Notes under the pieces: model-generated | Seen by the model: the letters and a program-made list of their open reading frames with translations, nothing else | Databases searched by the model: none | Told to the model about the DNA's origin: nothing | Shown here: piece after piece, positions 1 to 11,471 of the stretch | Numbering within the stretch: position 1 is the first letter of the stretch | How the letters are laid out: every line of letters begins with the position of its first letter | NCBI GenBank assembly: GCA_037179385.1 | Contig: CM074195.1 | Location: 28,600,222 to 28,664,221, forward strand | DNA length: 64,000 nt | Direction of reading: 5' to 3' | Source of the DNA: Holothuria scabra | Lineage: Eukaryota; Echinodermata; Holothuroidea; Aspidochirotida; Holothuriidae | Made by a program: the position numbers and the translations under genes

Positions 1-409
1 TTCTTCTAGGCTTTATCCTGACAGCATCAACAGTCCCTTTTTTAGCATATGGCCCCCTTAGAGAAATACATCTACATTTCCTCTCTTTACTGTACCTCCT
101 ATTAACATGTGTAATATCACCTACCCACAGTTAGACCTTGGGTAAACTAATTACACAGTGGAGATGGAGGCTGCCAACCCCTCCCCCAACACAGCCTCTC
201 CTGCTCACCACCAAAACCTTTTGGATACATCTGTAGGCATTGTTTTTCTCTTGGAATTCTTCATCTTGGATGCAGCTTGAGACTTTTCCAAAGTTTTCTG
301 ATTGCTGGTTGTCTCTGAAAAGTGGTAGTTTCTTTGATGAGTATGCAGTCCTTGAATTTTGAGGCATGGGAGTGCGATCGCAGATCATCACTCACCTCAA
401 ATCACAGTT

Positions 410-600
410 AGGAATGTGATTTTTTGGCACACCTAGCTGAAGCTTTGGAGGCCATACAGATCTATTCCATCTACAATAGAGTTTAATAGAACAGCTCACT
501 TTCCAACCTACTTAATTTTCTGAGAGATGTGATTTGTAGCATACCTGAAAAATCTAAAACTCCAGGCCTTAGTATCTTTTCCTTTGGGTGTTTTGGGGGA
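410..600 (+). repeat. Diverged dispersed repeat, copy 1
   Basis: Shares GCACACCTAG, an ACCTACTTAATTT-like block and a CCTGAAAAAT-like block, in the same order, with 26385-26545. Class unknown; no clear ends. Confidence 0.45.
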
Positions 601-2957
601 CTGGAACTGACCACACTGGACAGGTGTGTGATGGAAAATACTCTGAGATCTGTATCAAAAACACAGAAAAGTAACTTGAGGCAAGCCCAGAGTCAACCTT
701 CTCTAGCTGAGTTAGACGATTGAAGCATTAAAAGGATTAAAATAATGGGTACCCTTTACTCAGTCATAAAATAATGGGAAAAACGGAAGGGAATGTCTTA
801 AAATGAAATGAACTCACTGAGACCGTAAACTGTATTCAGTCCTAGAAGCAAAGGTTGGTTTATATTTAGGTGGGCTCAGTTTATATTTTAATTATAGTAC
901 TTATCAACACCTTTAACACCTGCCATGTGAAGCCATACACTAATGCTGTCACAGTAAAAGAGTCATTATTTGATCTGCCGTTCTGGTCAGGAAATTTTGC
1001 TTTGTTGTTGGAAATATGTATTAAAACAATCTTGGATTTTCCTTAGATAATTGGCTGGAGGTTTTTAACGTAATATGTTTCCCCTTCATACTGGTATCTA
1101 CTATCTTCCCCAATCTCTTTATACCCTGTCTTGCCCCTTTCCTATCCCTGTCAGCCTAAAGTATCTGTTTCTTCCACTTGGTGAACCAAAATTTGTATTG
1201 TTGGATGTGAGTCTAGTGGACCTCTCATTACCTTCTTTTTGCACATAAAACCCTCACTATGCCACAATTAGTTCCTGGCAAAGAAATAACTCAGTGGTGG
1301 AGGGCGCCCTGCTGTATAGAACAGTCCATCTTGTCCTTTTCTCACTTGCCATAAATTAGAGACAAATTTGTGCAATTTGGCTTTCTCTGTCCGTTTGTAA
1401 GCCATTTGAAGAAGCATTCGGAGTTTTTTCATCATCAATAAAGCCTCATTTACGGTGAGTAGCAGAGGTTTTAAAGGAGTTCTGTACCATTTTTGTCAAT
1501 GGGATTGTGTCCTGGCTTGTAAATTCCTAAACCAAGCATGGAAGTACTAGGTAGGTAGTACTTCCATGAACCAAGGGGTTTTGAAGATTTTTGAATAATA
1601 AAAACACTAAATTTTTAGCAAACCTTTCAAAAATTGTTTTGATGAAATGCCAATAAATTGCTTTGAAGACATCTGTTTCAATCATCTTTTGATCTGAATA
1701 AAGCATAATGGAAAGAAAAAACATACTTTTTTTTGACATTTTCTAAACATTATTGAACCCCATGGGGGAAAAATACCAGTGCCAGTCTTGTTTTTCTCCC
1801 AGTAGAATTTGAGTCAAAATTCAAGGTTTTCTCAAGGTGATGTTCTTGCCAAGTTTGGAGGGTGTTTGGGGTAAAAGTCAAAGACTGTAAAAAAGTTTAA
1901 TTAGTGTATCAGCTTGCTGAGTGTCAGTTTTAAGTGGATATAGGTAAAAAGTCAAAGGTTTTAAAAGTTCACTCTTGTCACAGTGAAGATACAGGGAGAT
2001 GGGACTCAAAGTATCCCCTAAGTGTGATTCTATTAAGGTGACATTTAGGGTGAACTTAAATGTTTATGACAATGAAAGAAGTAAAGAAATACAAGACTGT
2101 GTCAAAATACCTTTCTTTTTTGTTTATGGGTAATAGGAAAAGGTGAAATAGCTATAATTTGGTGTAAACTGTGGTTGGATCAGGAAAGATTAGAGTATGA
2201 GGTTATAGGAAAGTCTATATGACAAGTATTTACGTGATGTGTAACTTAAAGAAGAAGTGTGTTAGGAAAACAAGTGTCACTAGGCTTAGATATCTGTGGA
2301 AATCTTACCATCACAACTGGTACTGCCTCTGTGCTTTCCATTTCAATAGTTCCTTGTGTTCATACTTCATTGGCATTGTATTTCATGAATTTTTTCATTG
2401 CATTATTTCCTTTTATTGTTGTTACTCGATCTTGATAGTGTTTTTAGCTTTCAAGGAGAGAAGTGGACTAGTTTTTTCAATGTTTCATGGGCAGTTCTTC
2501 TGTACATTTTCAAACCACCTTTTGTTTGTGTTGGTAAAGCTCAGTTCTGTCATACGTCCATGTAGCTTATTTGATAGATGATTCTAAACCATACAAAGGC
2601 TCCATCTATTTGTATATATTACACGTATTCCATGGATTCACTTTATAATTTTAATGCTGTGATGCCCATTCTTCCAGAAACTGAAAGTTTAAATTACTAA
2701 GTACTATGTATAATGTCTGTGACAGAGGTGTGTGGATAATAAAACTTTTGGCCAGGTAAGAAATGGTTTGTACAGAATTGCAAGACAATAATTTTTTTCT
2801 CACAATTTATTTTTTCAGCTGAAATGCACCATTCTGCCATAAAATATATGACATGTGATACACAGTACATGTACATGCCAGTTGTTGAATGGAGCAAGTT
2901 CAGGTCAGAATTGTACTGTAGATATGTTCTTTTAAAGTCAAGATTAGGTCCCCACCT

Positions 2958-3180
2958 TTTAGAAGTGTAGCACACTCTGTTTCATGATTGGTTCTTTAGA
3001 GTCATGTGGCAATATTTTTCCTCCTCAAATAAGAAATTTGTTTTGGAGTCCCTGCTTCATTTTATGCACTATTTAAGTCTTACAATATTATGAAAAATAT
3101 TTTGAAGAGATATATAAAGGAGAACTTGTGATATTTAGCTGTTGCTTCAAAATAAGTTTAGGATGACTGTTCTTGCCCTT
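2958..3180 (+). mobile_element. TTAA-MITE family B, 5'-degraded copy
   Basis: Shows the family core GTTTCATGATTGG, ATTTAGCTGTTGCTTC and the right end GGATGACTGTTCTTGCCCTT; the flanking site is now TTGA. The left inverted repeat is lost. Confidence 0.6.
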
Positions 3181-3570
3181 GAAACGTAGGCAAATGATGC
3201 ACCACTCAACAAAACAATGTAATGCTTATCTAACATAGATTTTTTTGTTAGTGAAATAGATTTCATGGTGACTGAGAATTTGGGTGAATGCAGCCTATGA
3301 GTCAACGCAGTCTGATTAGATGCATTATTCTCCACCCCCCCCCTCCCCCACCACCACTCTTCTTTTTGCATAATATCACTTCCTTTGTGCATCACACTAA
3401 TGGGCGAATGGATCTTCAGATTTTGAGCAAACATGCTATTGTGCCCTTCACCCTTAGCACCTTCCAAATGCAAGTATTTTTGTGATATTGTTTTCATGCA
3501 GGGTTCAAACTTGGACCTTTCTAGTTTTGAGGGACATTTGGTTAATGAAATGCTTTATTGGGAGTGGTCT

Positions 3571-3587
3571 GAGGGGGTAACCCCCTC
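3571..3587. repeat. Short perfect hairpin
   Basis: GAGGGGGT, one base, then ACCCCCTC: 8-bp arms. No T-run follows and no role is apparent. Confidence 0.5.
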
Positions 3588-4618
3588 TCCCATTTGGGAA
3601 AGTTGAACTTAATTCTGAGGACAAAAGCTTGGATGAAGCAGTTGTGCACCTTGCTATGTGAGAATATGAAGAAAAAAGCTATTAGCAGTGATCATATTTC
3701 AACTTTGCTGTTAGTGAAATAAAAGTGAATTTGAACTCAACTCTGTAATGACCATAAGAAAGACCTGTTCAAGTAAAAGTCATCAGGATATTGAAAAGTA
3801 ATGAAAGTTTGATTGTAAACTAAACAGATTCTTTGTTGATAACAGATGTGAAGATTTGAAAGTCTGCAAGATTGAAGGTAATTTTATGTAAACCATTTGA
3901 AAATGTGATACATTAAGACAGTTTACAAAAGTTAAATGCTTTACAGACCATCAAAAACTATCTCAATTTAATTTAAATATTAGCTTGTTTTGTTATGCTT
4001 CAGGAATGAAAGGTAAACTACATCAATACACAAAACCACATTAATAATGGCATAAACTCTGCACTTTCAAAACTTGACCAAAAATCCCATCTGTGTCTGT
4101 AATAGTATGAAGAAATTCATAGAGAAGTGAAAGTCTGGTAAAGGTCAGTGGCAATATGAACTGTAATGGAGATTATATTTTGAAAGCATAATTTTTTTTT
4201 TTTTCTTTTTACAGTGCAGACCATCTTCTTCTAGACCTAGGGGTGACATTGAAAGGAAGCAATTTACAGATTTTGTGTTTAAGGGGATGTAGTTAGTTGG
4301 TTAGTTAGATGAGAATTTACGGCTCAGTTTTTAACTAGTTGGTTTAAGTGGGGCCAGCCACAGCCTTTATTACGGTTGTTGCACACTGCCGTGGCTTATT
4401 TTCCTGTACTGCATTTCTTATGCTGGGCACCAAGCACAATGGCAGTAGGTTACATTTCTGAAGGGTTGTAATGAGTTTTGAAATCCAACTCAAAACATTT
4501 GAAGTATAATCCTTTTGTGGTCTTTTCCTCGTCCCAAACATGAATCAGAAAAAAACTGGACCAACATAATTTCACAAAATATGGGCATAAAGATGAAACA
4601 ACTTGTTATCAAATGGAC

Positions 4619-5171
4619 CAGGCTTGGAGCGATTACATCTCAATGTAATCGATTGCGGTTGCGATTACTTCATATTTTACTATTGCGATTATGATTACGA
4701 TTACAGCTAAAATTGAAAGTAATTGATTACAATTGCGATTACATTGCAATGTAATCATGATTGCAATCGTAATTACATTTTTTTTCCACATAAACATTGT
4801 AGTAGGCAAAACAATCCAGTGCCCACGACTGGAAAAAAGGCCATGGACATTGCTCTAGATAAGTCCGAACAGAACCAAGGCCTCCCAAAGTAGAGATTAT
4901 TGAACCCATGCACTTCTTGCTCATTTTAAGCTTGAACATTTAAGAAAGAGGGACAATTAAATTTTGTCATTTCAACAGAAGAACCAAGCACTGAAGAAAT
5001 TGTTTAGTAACTTTACTTTGTTCAATTCAACTTCAATGTAATCAGAAATGAAACCATGATTGCGATTACTTTGCCATTGTAATCGATTACCATTGCGATT
5101 ACTTTGCGATTTTCAAAAAAGTAATCCATTGCAATCGATTATGATTACTGATTACGATTACCCCAAGCCTG
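4619..5171. mobile_element. Non-autonomous hAT-type DNA transposon (MITE) with intact ends and 8-bp target-site duplication
   Basis: Starts CAGGCTTGG and ends CCAAGCCTG, a perfect 9-bp inverted repeat with the CAG...CTG termini typical of hAT elements. It is flanked on both sides by the identical 8-mer AAATGGAC (4611-4618 and 5172-5179), the duplication length expected for hAT. The 553-bp interior is tiled at both ends with GATTAC/GTAATC repeats in both orientations. No transposase coding sequence remains, so it would have been mobilised in trans. Confidence 0.9.
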
Positions 5172-5684
5172 AAATGGACTTTAATGATAAGCCACGCCCC
5201 CATGCAACATTTGTACCCTGCATATTCACTAAGGTAGGGTGGTTATCTCTGCCATCTATTACGCAATAGGATTGTCCGTTGACCCTCTCGACAAAATACA
5301 ATACCACCACATCACCCGTTCTGCCGTGATCAGTGAACAGCCTATATGTGTAGAGTGAGATGCTTTGCAACATACCCAGGGAGATGAAGTTCCATTCACT
5401 GTTTAACTAAATGTTTCACATCCCACTCAAGTGTGCATTTTAAGTCAATTCAGTCATTACACCTGGGTTGCAAGGACGGTAGGATTGTTCGGCTTTTACC
5501 TGCAGAAGACTTGTCCACAATTACGTGCACTATTTTGTTTGACTGACCATGAAGTCCAGTTCTACCATATGTTTGTTTGAAGAGTGGCATCGTTAGCTTC
5601 ATGAAATTTTTTTTTTTCTGCCTAGTATCTCTGTACATCCTGCTGTTTCTAAAGCACAGCGTAGGTCTGCAAGGACCGCACGTT

Positions 5685-5900
5685 TGGTCTGGCGGTAGAG
5701 TATCCGCCTTGCACGGGAAGGCCCGGGTTTGACTCTAAAAATGGAACCTACTGCCATTGTGTGTGATGCTTTGCGTAAGCAAAGGAGTAGGGAAGACAAG
5801 CCAATGAGCCACAACTGGAAAAAAGACATTCGCTGGCTCAACTTGAACTGTGTAGGTTGGAAACGGGGCTGTAAAACTCTTACCATTCTAACTAACCTTT
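5685..5900 (+). mobile_element. tRNA-derived SINE, copy 1 (most complete)
   Basis: The head resembles a tRNA: A-box-like TGGTCTGGCGG at 5685 and B-box-like GGTTTGACTCT at 5726-5736, correctly spaced for an internal RNA polymerase III promoter. The body has GGAACCTACTGCCATTGT and GAGCCACAACTGG, and the tail reads CTAACTAACC. The head does not fold convincingly as a functional tRNA. Two other copies lie at 29262-29412 and 36815-37234. Confidence 0.75.
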
Positions 5901-6485
5901 AGGGCTACAACTTGAATAACATTATAATTAGGAAGATATCCCCCTCATGTACTCATGTTTACTTCTATCACGGTGTCCAACATCAACTTCCAGCTCAGCT
6001 CAAACGTGATAAATTTTATTACTCTATGTCACCCCTCCTCACCTCCTATTTGCAATATGTAGGTTTCATTAGTTTGTTGGTAATTCACGAATATGTTGTA
6101 TTGCATGCTGTAGGAGACATTTGCTTTTGTCTGATGCAAAATGATAGAAATGTTTTGATTGGCGGATTTGAATCAGATGTAACAAATTTGTGGGTTTCCA
6201 TGCATAATTGTTTGGGTGTCAAATTTGTCAGTAGGACCGTGATCATGTAGTAAAATCACTAAACGTTTAACGTCAATTAATTTGTGATTGCTGAGCAAAT
6301 CAGCTACTACAGAATTAAACAGAAGTCAGCAATACAATGCAGCTTCTTCACTATTTTGTACCATCAGACCATGTCTTACAGTCTAAGTCTTTAGATGAAT
6401 GTTTGTAATGACAGTGTGTGCACATTTCACACACCCCTCAAAGTATTTGTTTCCCCTGGGGGTTGTAGAATATGCCCACAGTATT

Positions 6486-6509
6486 CCCCCCCCCCCCCCC
6501 CCCCCCCCC
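6486..6509. repeat. Poly-C homopolymer
   Basis: An uninterrupted run of about 24 C. The exact length in a draft assembly may be unreliable. Confidence 0.9.
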
Positions 6510-6557
6510 GTCATTAGAGGCAACTAAATAGGAGGACTTGAACAGTGTTTAAAAATT

Positions 6558-6600
6558 ATGGCACTATATAACACATTCGTGTTGGTGTGTCATTAAATCT
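6558..6600 (+). repeat. Short dispersed repeat, copy 1 (SINE-tail-like)
   Basis: Shares AACACATTCGTGTTGGTGTG and the following TCATTAA with 20624-20664. Possibly the 3' end of a SINE. Confidence 0.6.
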
Positions 6601-7067
6601 CATCTAACTAACTAAACCTAAGTATCTGTTGGATGCATGCATGTGCATTGGACCCCGTCTACCTACATACCTACAAAACTGGACACAAAATCAAGTACCT
6701 CAAATTTTTGTGCATCATGGGGTGAGAGGTTTGGCCCCTTAAGTACTCATTAATTGCAGCTCATTTGATAGAATACTTTTGTGGACCTCTGTTTACTGGA
6801 AATGTGCCTGATTGTCTGTAAGCAAGGATAGACTCACTACAAAATGTAATGCATGCAATACTGTACATCCCTTCAAATTGTACAAGGGGTTGTAGAAATC
6901 AAAAACTTCACAGAGTTAATTTTGACCTAGTTATTGAAATACAGCATTCTCATTGCCTCTTACTTACATTAAGTAACCCTGCAAGCCTTTATTAATCCTT
7001 TGGCAAGTCATGAGCAGATCATATGAAACCTTTTTGTGAGGCAAGGGAAGAGAATAAGGAGGCCCTC

Positions 7068-7428
7068 CAGGCCTCAATTTTCAGAAAAAATTATGGTTGT
7101 CCGAAAGGAAATTTGGTTGTGCGAAAAATTTCGCGTACAATTACAGTACAAAACAGTAATTGTGCTTATGTATTATTGGTCTCTAAGAACAAAAAAAAAA
7201 ATGATTTTTCCAAGACAAAAAAAAAGTCTGAAATTGTATGATGGAAAAAGTTGAAAGAGTTGATCAGTCAACAGTATTTCTTCAATCAGATGAAAACAAG
7301 TTGCTCGACTGTAATTCATTGTGAGAGAAAAATGGTTGTCCATCGGACAACCGACTTTCAACTTTTGGTTGTCCATATTAAATTTTAGTTGTCCCGGACA
7401 TTTGGACAACCATGAAAATCGAGCCCTG
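7068..7428. mobile_element. hAT-like MITE with inverted termini
   Basis: Left end CAGGCCTCAATTTTCAG and ATGGTTGTCC mirror the right end, GGACAACCATGAAAATCG followed by AGCCCTG. Flanked directly by CCCTC on both sides, consistent with a 5-bp duplication (as in hAT5-type elements) or a decayed 8-bp one. Interior is A/T-rich and non-coding. Confidence 0.7.
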
Positions 7429-7439
7429 CCCTCTTTCAG

Positions 7440-7500
7440 CTCTCCTCATGTCCATCCTATCACGCCACCAATGACTTCAATGCCAAAGGATTTACCACAG
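7440..7500 (+). other. Candidate small exon (possible upstream 5' UTR exon), speculative
   Basis: A CCCTCTTTCAG acceptor at 7439 and a full-consensus CAG|GTAAGT donor at 7501 bracket 61 nt that is open in one frame (reading PHVHPITPPMTSMPKDLPQ). The acceptor begins at the very edge of the MITE ending at 7428. If spliced to the CASZ1 acceptor at 19165 it would be 5' UTR with short upstream ORFs. No independent support. Confidence 0.2.
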
Positions 7501-7560
7501 GTAAGTTAGGTCACATATGTTAATTAGGAGGTATTGGGGCTTGCAGATCCCCAAACCAGG

Positions 7561-10010
7561 GAGTTGGGATATTATTGGCACAGGGAGCTTCCTAATATAT
7601 AAGAATTGCAGAAGACTATTACTCATTGGGCTTTGCAGTCAGTGTTAAAAGGAAGTTGAGGGTTATGTTCAAATAAAGCTGTTATGTTACTAAAGGACTA
7701 CTGTATGAGTTTTACCCGAAAATCTTCTGCTGGATTAGCTAATAAATAATTGCAAAGATTAAAAGATAAAAATCCAATGAGCACCAAAATGTCTGTGTTT
7801 TGTTTGACAAAATGTAAACACAAGTTTGGAGAAATTCTTGACTCATGAAGGGACTTGACTCGAGAATATAGGCATTATCACTTTGCTATTGCGACATTAT
7901 CATTATTTGTGCAAAGTTCAAGCATTTTTCGAACTATGTCAATTTTTGGTTTTATTGACTTGTTATCTCTTTTCTGAACAAACAAGGTTCATTCTCCCAC
8001 AGATCAACATTTCTCACAATGTAAGGTGCCATAGAGAAAAAGAAAATCTCGAATTGGGGGTAATATAACCGCTTGTACTTTGTAACAAGAAACTTTGTGC
8101 GCAATATTTGATAATCATTTGGGTTGGAAGCAAAAAAGAACAATTCCACTGTATCTCTGATGGCCAAAGTTCAGAATACCCAACTTACAATGAATAATCT
8201 ATTTTCTTGTCTGATTTTTTGCAGTATATTTGAGCAGGATTGTTTGCATTACTCGGTTGTTAAGTTATTCCACAGCTTCAAGCAGTATTTGGGTAGGATT
8301 AGTGGTAAATGCAAGGTTTTTTCACATCACGTTACCGTGTTTGTACAGGACCTACAGTTTTGTTGAGTGGGTAGGGTTCTATCATTTTTGGCAACTTTGT
8401 GTGAAATTCAGTGGTGCTATTCAGTGGAAGAATTGGCGTTTCTTCACTTTGAACATCAGTTACTTGTATCAGAACTATTGAGGAGAGAAAATTGGAAAGT
8501 CAAGACATATTGTAAGTGCTTGTATTATGTTAGCTTGTAACAACTGCTTTCTGAAATGTTTTCATACTTTGGTTATTTTAGTCATTCCATTGTCTAACTG
8601 GAAAATCAATGAAGACAGCTATTTTGTTCTGGTACTCTTTGTTCTGTACTTATTGTTACTCTACAAGAAAAAGATCTTACCCTTTATTTTGGATTAAAGG
8701 CAGATCTTTAGGTTTGTTCTTGAATTCAGTCATTATATGACTTTAATGCAAGTAACACATTTGCATGGAGAGCATCAAAGCCATTAAACTGGCATGGTTT
8801 TAGGCTTGCATGTGTTTGCTTTTTCTTTCCTTTTTTTTTTTTTTTTTTTTTTTAAGGGGGGGGGGGAGGAATGAGAAAGTTTAGATTTGGATGACTTTTA
8901 CATGTGTGACCATCTTCTTATCTATGTCTACATTACAATTGCACATTTTTGGGTGGAGTGGGTGAGGGGGCTAGGAAATGGTTTTGTTGTGCTAATCCCA
9001 TTGCCTCATGTATGGCTGCCCCAGTATTAAACTGTTTTATGTCATACTCTTCAATTTTAGGCAAAGTTTACAAAGTGGATGTATTTTGTCTGAAGTCTCT
9101 GTAGTAAAATGTGCCTACCTGTTTCATCATATAACATATTTCACATGGGGCACTACTGCAGTACAGTAGATAACTTGAAGTGGGTTGATAGGTAAGTTCC
9201 TTCTATTTCTTTAGGATCTGTGTTTGTTTTTGTCTCTGGAGAATATTTTGGAAGGGGTACCTACGGGAAGAATGGCCCTGTTTCACAATGGTTCGAAATG
9301 GATCAAGTTTGATTTCAATAAGACGATTGCATGGCAGATCAAACTGAAGGCTACATCTTTATGGCAATGAGAAGTTTGACTTTGTGACCTCTTTGTTAAC
9401 TTTAGGGAACTCATATCTCATTGGGCAGCTGTGCAAAACAGACTTATTAAAAGTGCTAAAATGTTGGCGAGAATTCTGGGGATGATTTGATATTGGTCAC
9501 TTGCTAAACGCCCATGATCTTACAGAGAGATGTCTGATGTTGTCAACACTAAAAATTTTGGAGTTCTTTGGGAATATGCTAGTTTGAAGTTTGTAAGATC
9601 CCAAAAAGCATGGTTGGACTACTATGGCTAATTCACCCTCAAAGACTAACGTGAGATAGTGCCATGTCGCACGCTTGCGACCCTGGCAATTCTTATCCTA
9701 AATTTTACCAGGTTACTCCTTTGCAGTATTGTTGGCTATTAAAGACTTATGGGTACGGACCACATTTATACGAACAAGACACTTGAAAGGAGTTTTGAAT
9801 CAGTATAAGTTTGTTAACTTTTGTGGAAATATTTTATATAGTGATGTTCACAGTGATGTTCAAAACCATGTGTCACTTGCTGTTTCCATGAGTTAATAAT
9901 TTGATTTCCCTAGAAAAAGCAAAACACTTCTTACCCATCTTAAATGGAATGTCCATCCCAGATTTATGCTTGTCTCATCATCAACATAGCCTCCTCCCAG
10001 GAATCATTTA
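7561..10010. other. Non-coding DNA
   Basis: Unique-looking AT-rich DNA with a long T-run joined to a G-run (about 8837-8867). No coding exon or clear repeat was identified. Confidence 0.5.
8837..8867. repeat. Poly-T/poly-G junction tract
   Basis: A long T-run followed by AA and a G-run on the same strand. Similar T-then-G junctions occur near 21488-21506, 21826-21846 and 46764-46796. Confidence 0.7.
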
Positions 10011-10017
10011 TTTTTAA

Positions 10018-10249
10018 AGGGCAAGAGCAGTTGTCACCCCAGTTGGAATAGTGTAGGTGACTGTCATGTTTCATGATTGGCTGTTAAGAGTCATGTGACA
10101 AGCATACAGTAACTGCTTGGTTTACCTTGTATATGCAATACTTAAGTCATAAATATGTTGAAAGATTCTTTGAAGAGACTGAATAAGAAGAATACTGTGA
10201 TATTTAGCTAATTGGTTCAAAATAAGTTTGGGGAGACTACTCTTGACCT
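10018..10249 (+). mobile_element. TTAA-MITE family B, copy with both ends
   Basis: Flanked by TTAA at 10014-10017 and 10250-10253. The left end AGGGCAAGAGCAGTTGTC is inverted relative to the right end GGAGACTACTCTTGACCT. Core shares GTTTCATGATTGGCTGTT and ATTTAGCTAATTGGTTC with the family. No coding capacity. Confidence 0.8.
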
Positions 10250-10984
10250 TTAAAGAAACGGTCAGGCTTGAGTTTGGAATGTCAAATGGTTGCTTTATAC
10301 TTTTATCTGTTTCTTTTGAACCTACCATAACAGATCATGCTATAAAGGTGGCGATAAATTTGTTCAGAGGTTTCTAAATATCGCCTGCAAAATTGGTCGT
10401 TACCAATTTCAGCCTTTAGTGCAAATAAACCTTACATCTTATCCGCCTTCAGCCAGTCCATGACATCTTGTGCTTTGCATGTATCCCGATTTTCCAGAAA
10501 ATTTGTAGGTTCCGTTGGAAATCCTTAATTGAAAGAGTGAAATGAATTATTTGAGGAAAATATTAGCAATAACTCAGTTGGGTTTCCTTTTTGTTGTGTT
10601 TTGTTTCAATCCTGTGCGAGTAATTGCAGCAGTTAGGAAAAAACAAGACACAAGTATATATACATGTCTTGTTGGTGTAAATTTACAGATGTGAGGTTGA
10701 ATCCAAACATTTAAAGAGGGTGACTGAAACCTAAGATGAATTCTCCTATAAGTAGTGAAATTATTGAAGGAAAGTTTGGATTGTCAAACTTTTGCATTGG
10801 TTTTGAAAATGTTTACACATTCTTGTTTTAGAGGTTTGTTGTTTAGCACCATAAATTGGTGATGTGCATCACAGTAATCAGGTAGAAACTTAGCTGTAAA
10901 ACTCCATCAAAGAAACTGAGTAATTGAGCAAATGCTTCAATAAAGTGCAAGTCTAAAGTGACAACAGGGATGTTAATTTTTTTT

Positions 10985-11130
10985 TCTCTCTTAAATCATG
11001 ATTTATATCGTTGATTTGAATTAAATAGAGTGATTTAAATAGACCTTTGAATTTTAATCAGGATTTTTTCAATTAAAATAATGATTTCAATCAACATATT
11101 TTTGTTTAAATCAAACAATCCTAAATGAAA
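10985..11130. repeat. AT-rich tract of repeated TTTAAATCA/TGATTT words
   Basis: Many copies of TGATTT and AAATCA in both orientations, preceded by CAGGGATG. It resembles the word-tiled interior of a hAT-like element, but no matching right end or target duplication was found. Confidence 0.4.
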
Positions 11131-11175
11131 GTACAGTTTTCAGTTGAGGGGAAGGGGGGGGGGGGGTTTACTTAA

Positions 11176-11471
11176 AGGGCCAATCCTCTCACCCCAAACT
11201 ATAATTTTGGTAGGGATTTACCAAAATTCTCAGTTGGCTCAGATCTTTGATTGACAGCTAATTCAAACAATGCTTAGTACCAAAGCTTATATGGCACAGC
11301 ATTAACTGTACTGAGAGTGTTTTGATATATAGATTGAACTTTTCTATACTCACCTTGAAGCAATAAACTGAGATTGTTTCTGGATGAGGATGAATTTCAG
11401 ACAGTTGTGGGAGGGGCTTAAGTAAGAGGGTTAGGAGAATTGCTTCTGTTTGGGATGGGAGAATTGGGCCT
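11176..11471 (+). mobile_element. TTAA-MITE family A, near full-length copy
   Basis: Left flank TTAA (11172-11175), right flank decayed to TTGA (11472-11475). The left end AGGGCCAATCCTCTCACCCC mirrors the right end GGGATGGGAGAATTGGGCCT. Shares its whole length with 17253-17558. Confidence 0.8.

Larger units (their letters stand above)
1..4610. other. Upstream non-coding DNA, no gene recognised
   Basis: Only short reading frames with no recognisable protein features. Contains a diverged dispersed repeat (about 410-600), a TTAA-MITE relic (about 2958-3180), a short G/C hairpin (3571-3587) and T-runs. A donor-like GGTGAGTAG follows 1454, but no convincing exon could be built on it. Confidence 0.6.
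5905..7060. other. Non-coding DNA with poly-C tract and short repeat
   Basis: Contains a C-run (6486-6509) and a short dispersed repeat (about 6558-6600). No protein-coding exon recognised. Confidence 0.5.

Noticed and set aside
1440..1460. Donor-like ACGGTGAGTAG, possible first exon
   Set aside because: No open frame, promoter or matching acceptor could be tied to it; a lone donor match is expected by chance in this length of DNA.
2219..2581. A 120-codon reading frame rich in Phe, Cys and Ser
   Set aside because: Translation of T-rich non-coding DNA: no start context, no signal or domain, and no splice structure.
4619..5171. Satellite array or CRISPR-like repeat, because of the many GATTAC words
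   Set aside because: The words are irregularly spaced and in both orientations, with no repeat-spacer period, and the segment has clear transposon ends and a target-site duplication.
5685..5757. A functional tRNA gene
   Set aside because: A-box- and B-box-like sequences are present, but the acceptor and anticodon stems do not pair well, and the sequence continues into a SINE body found elsewhere.
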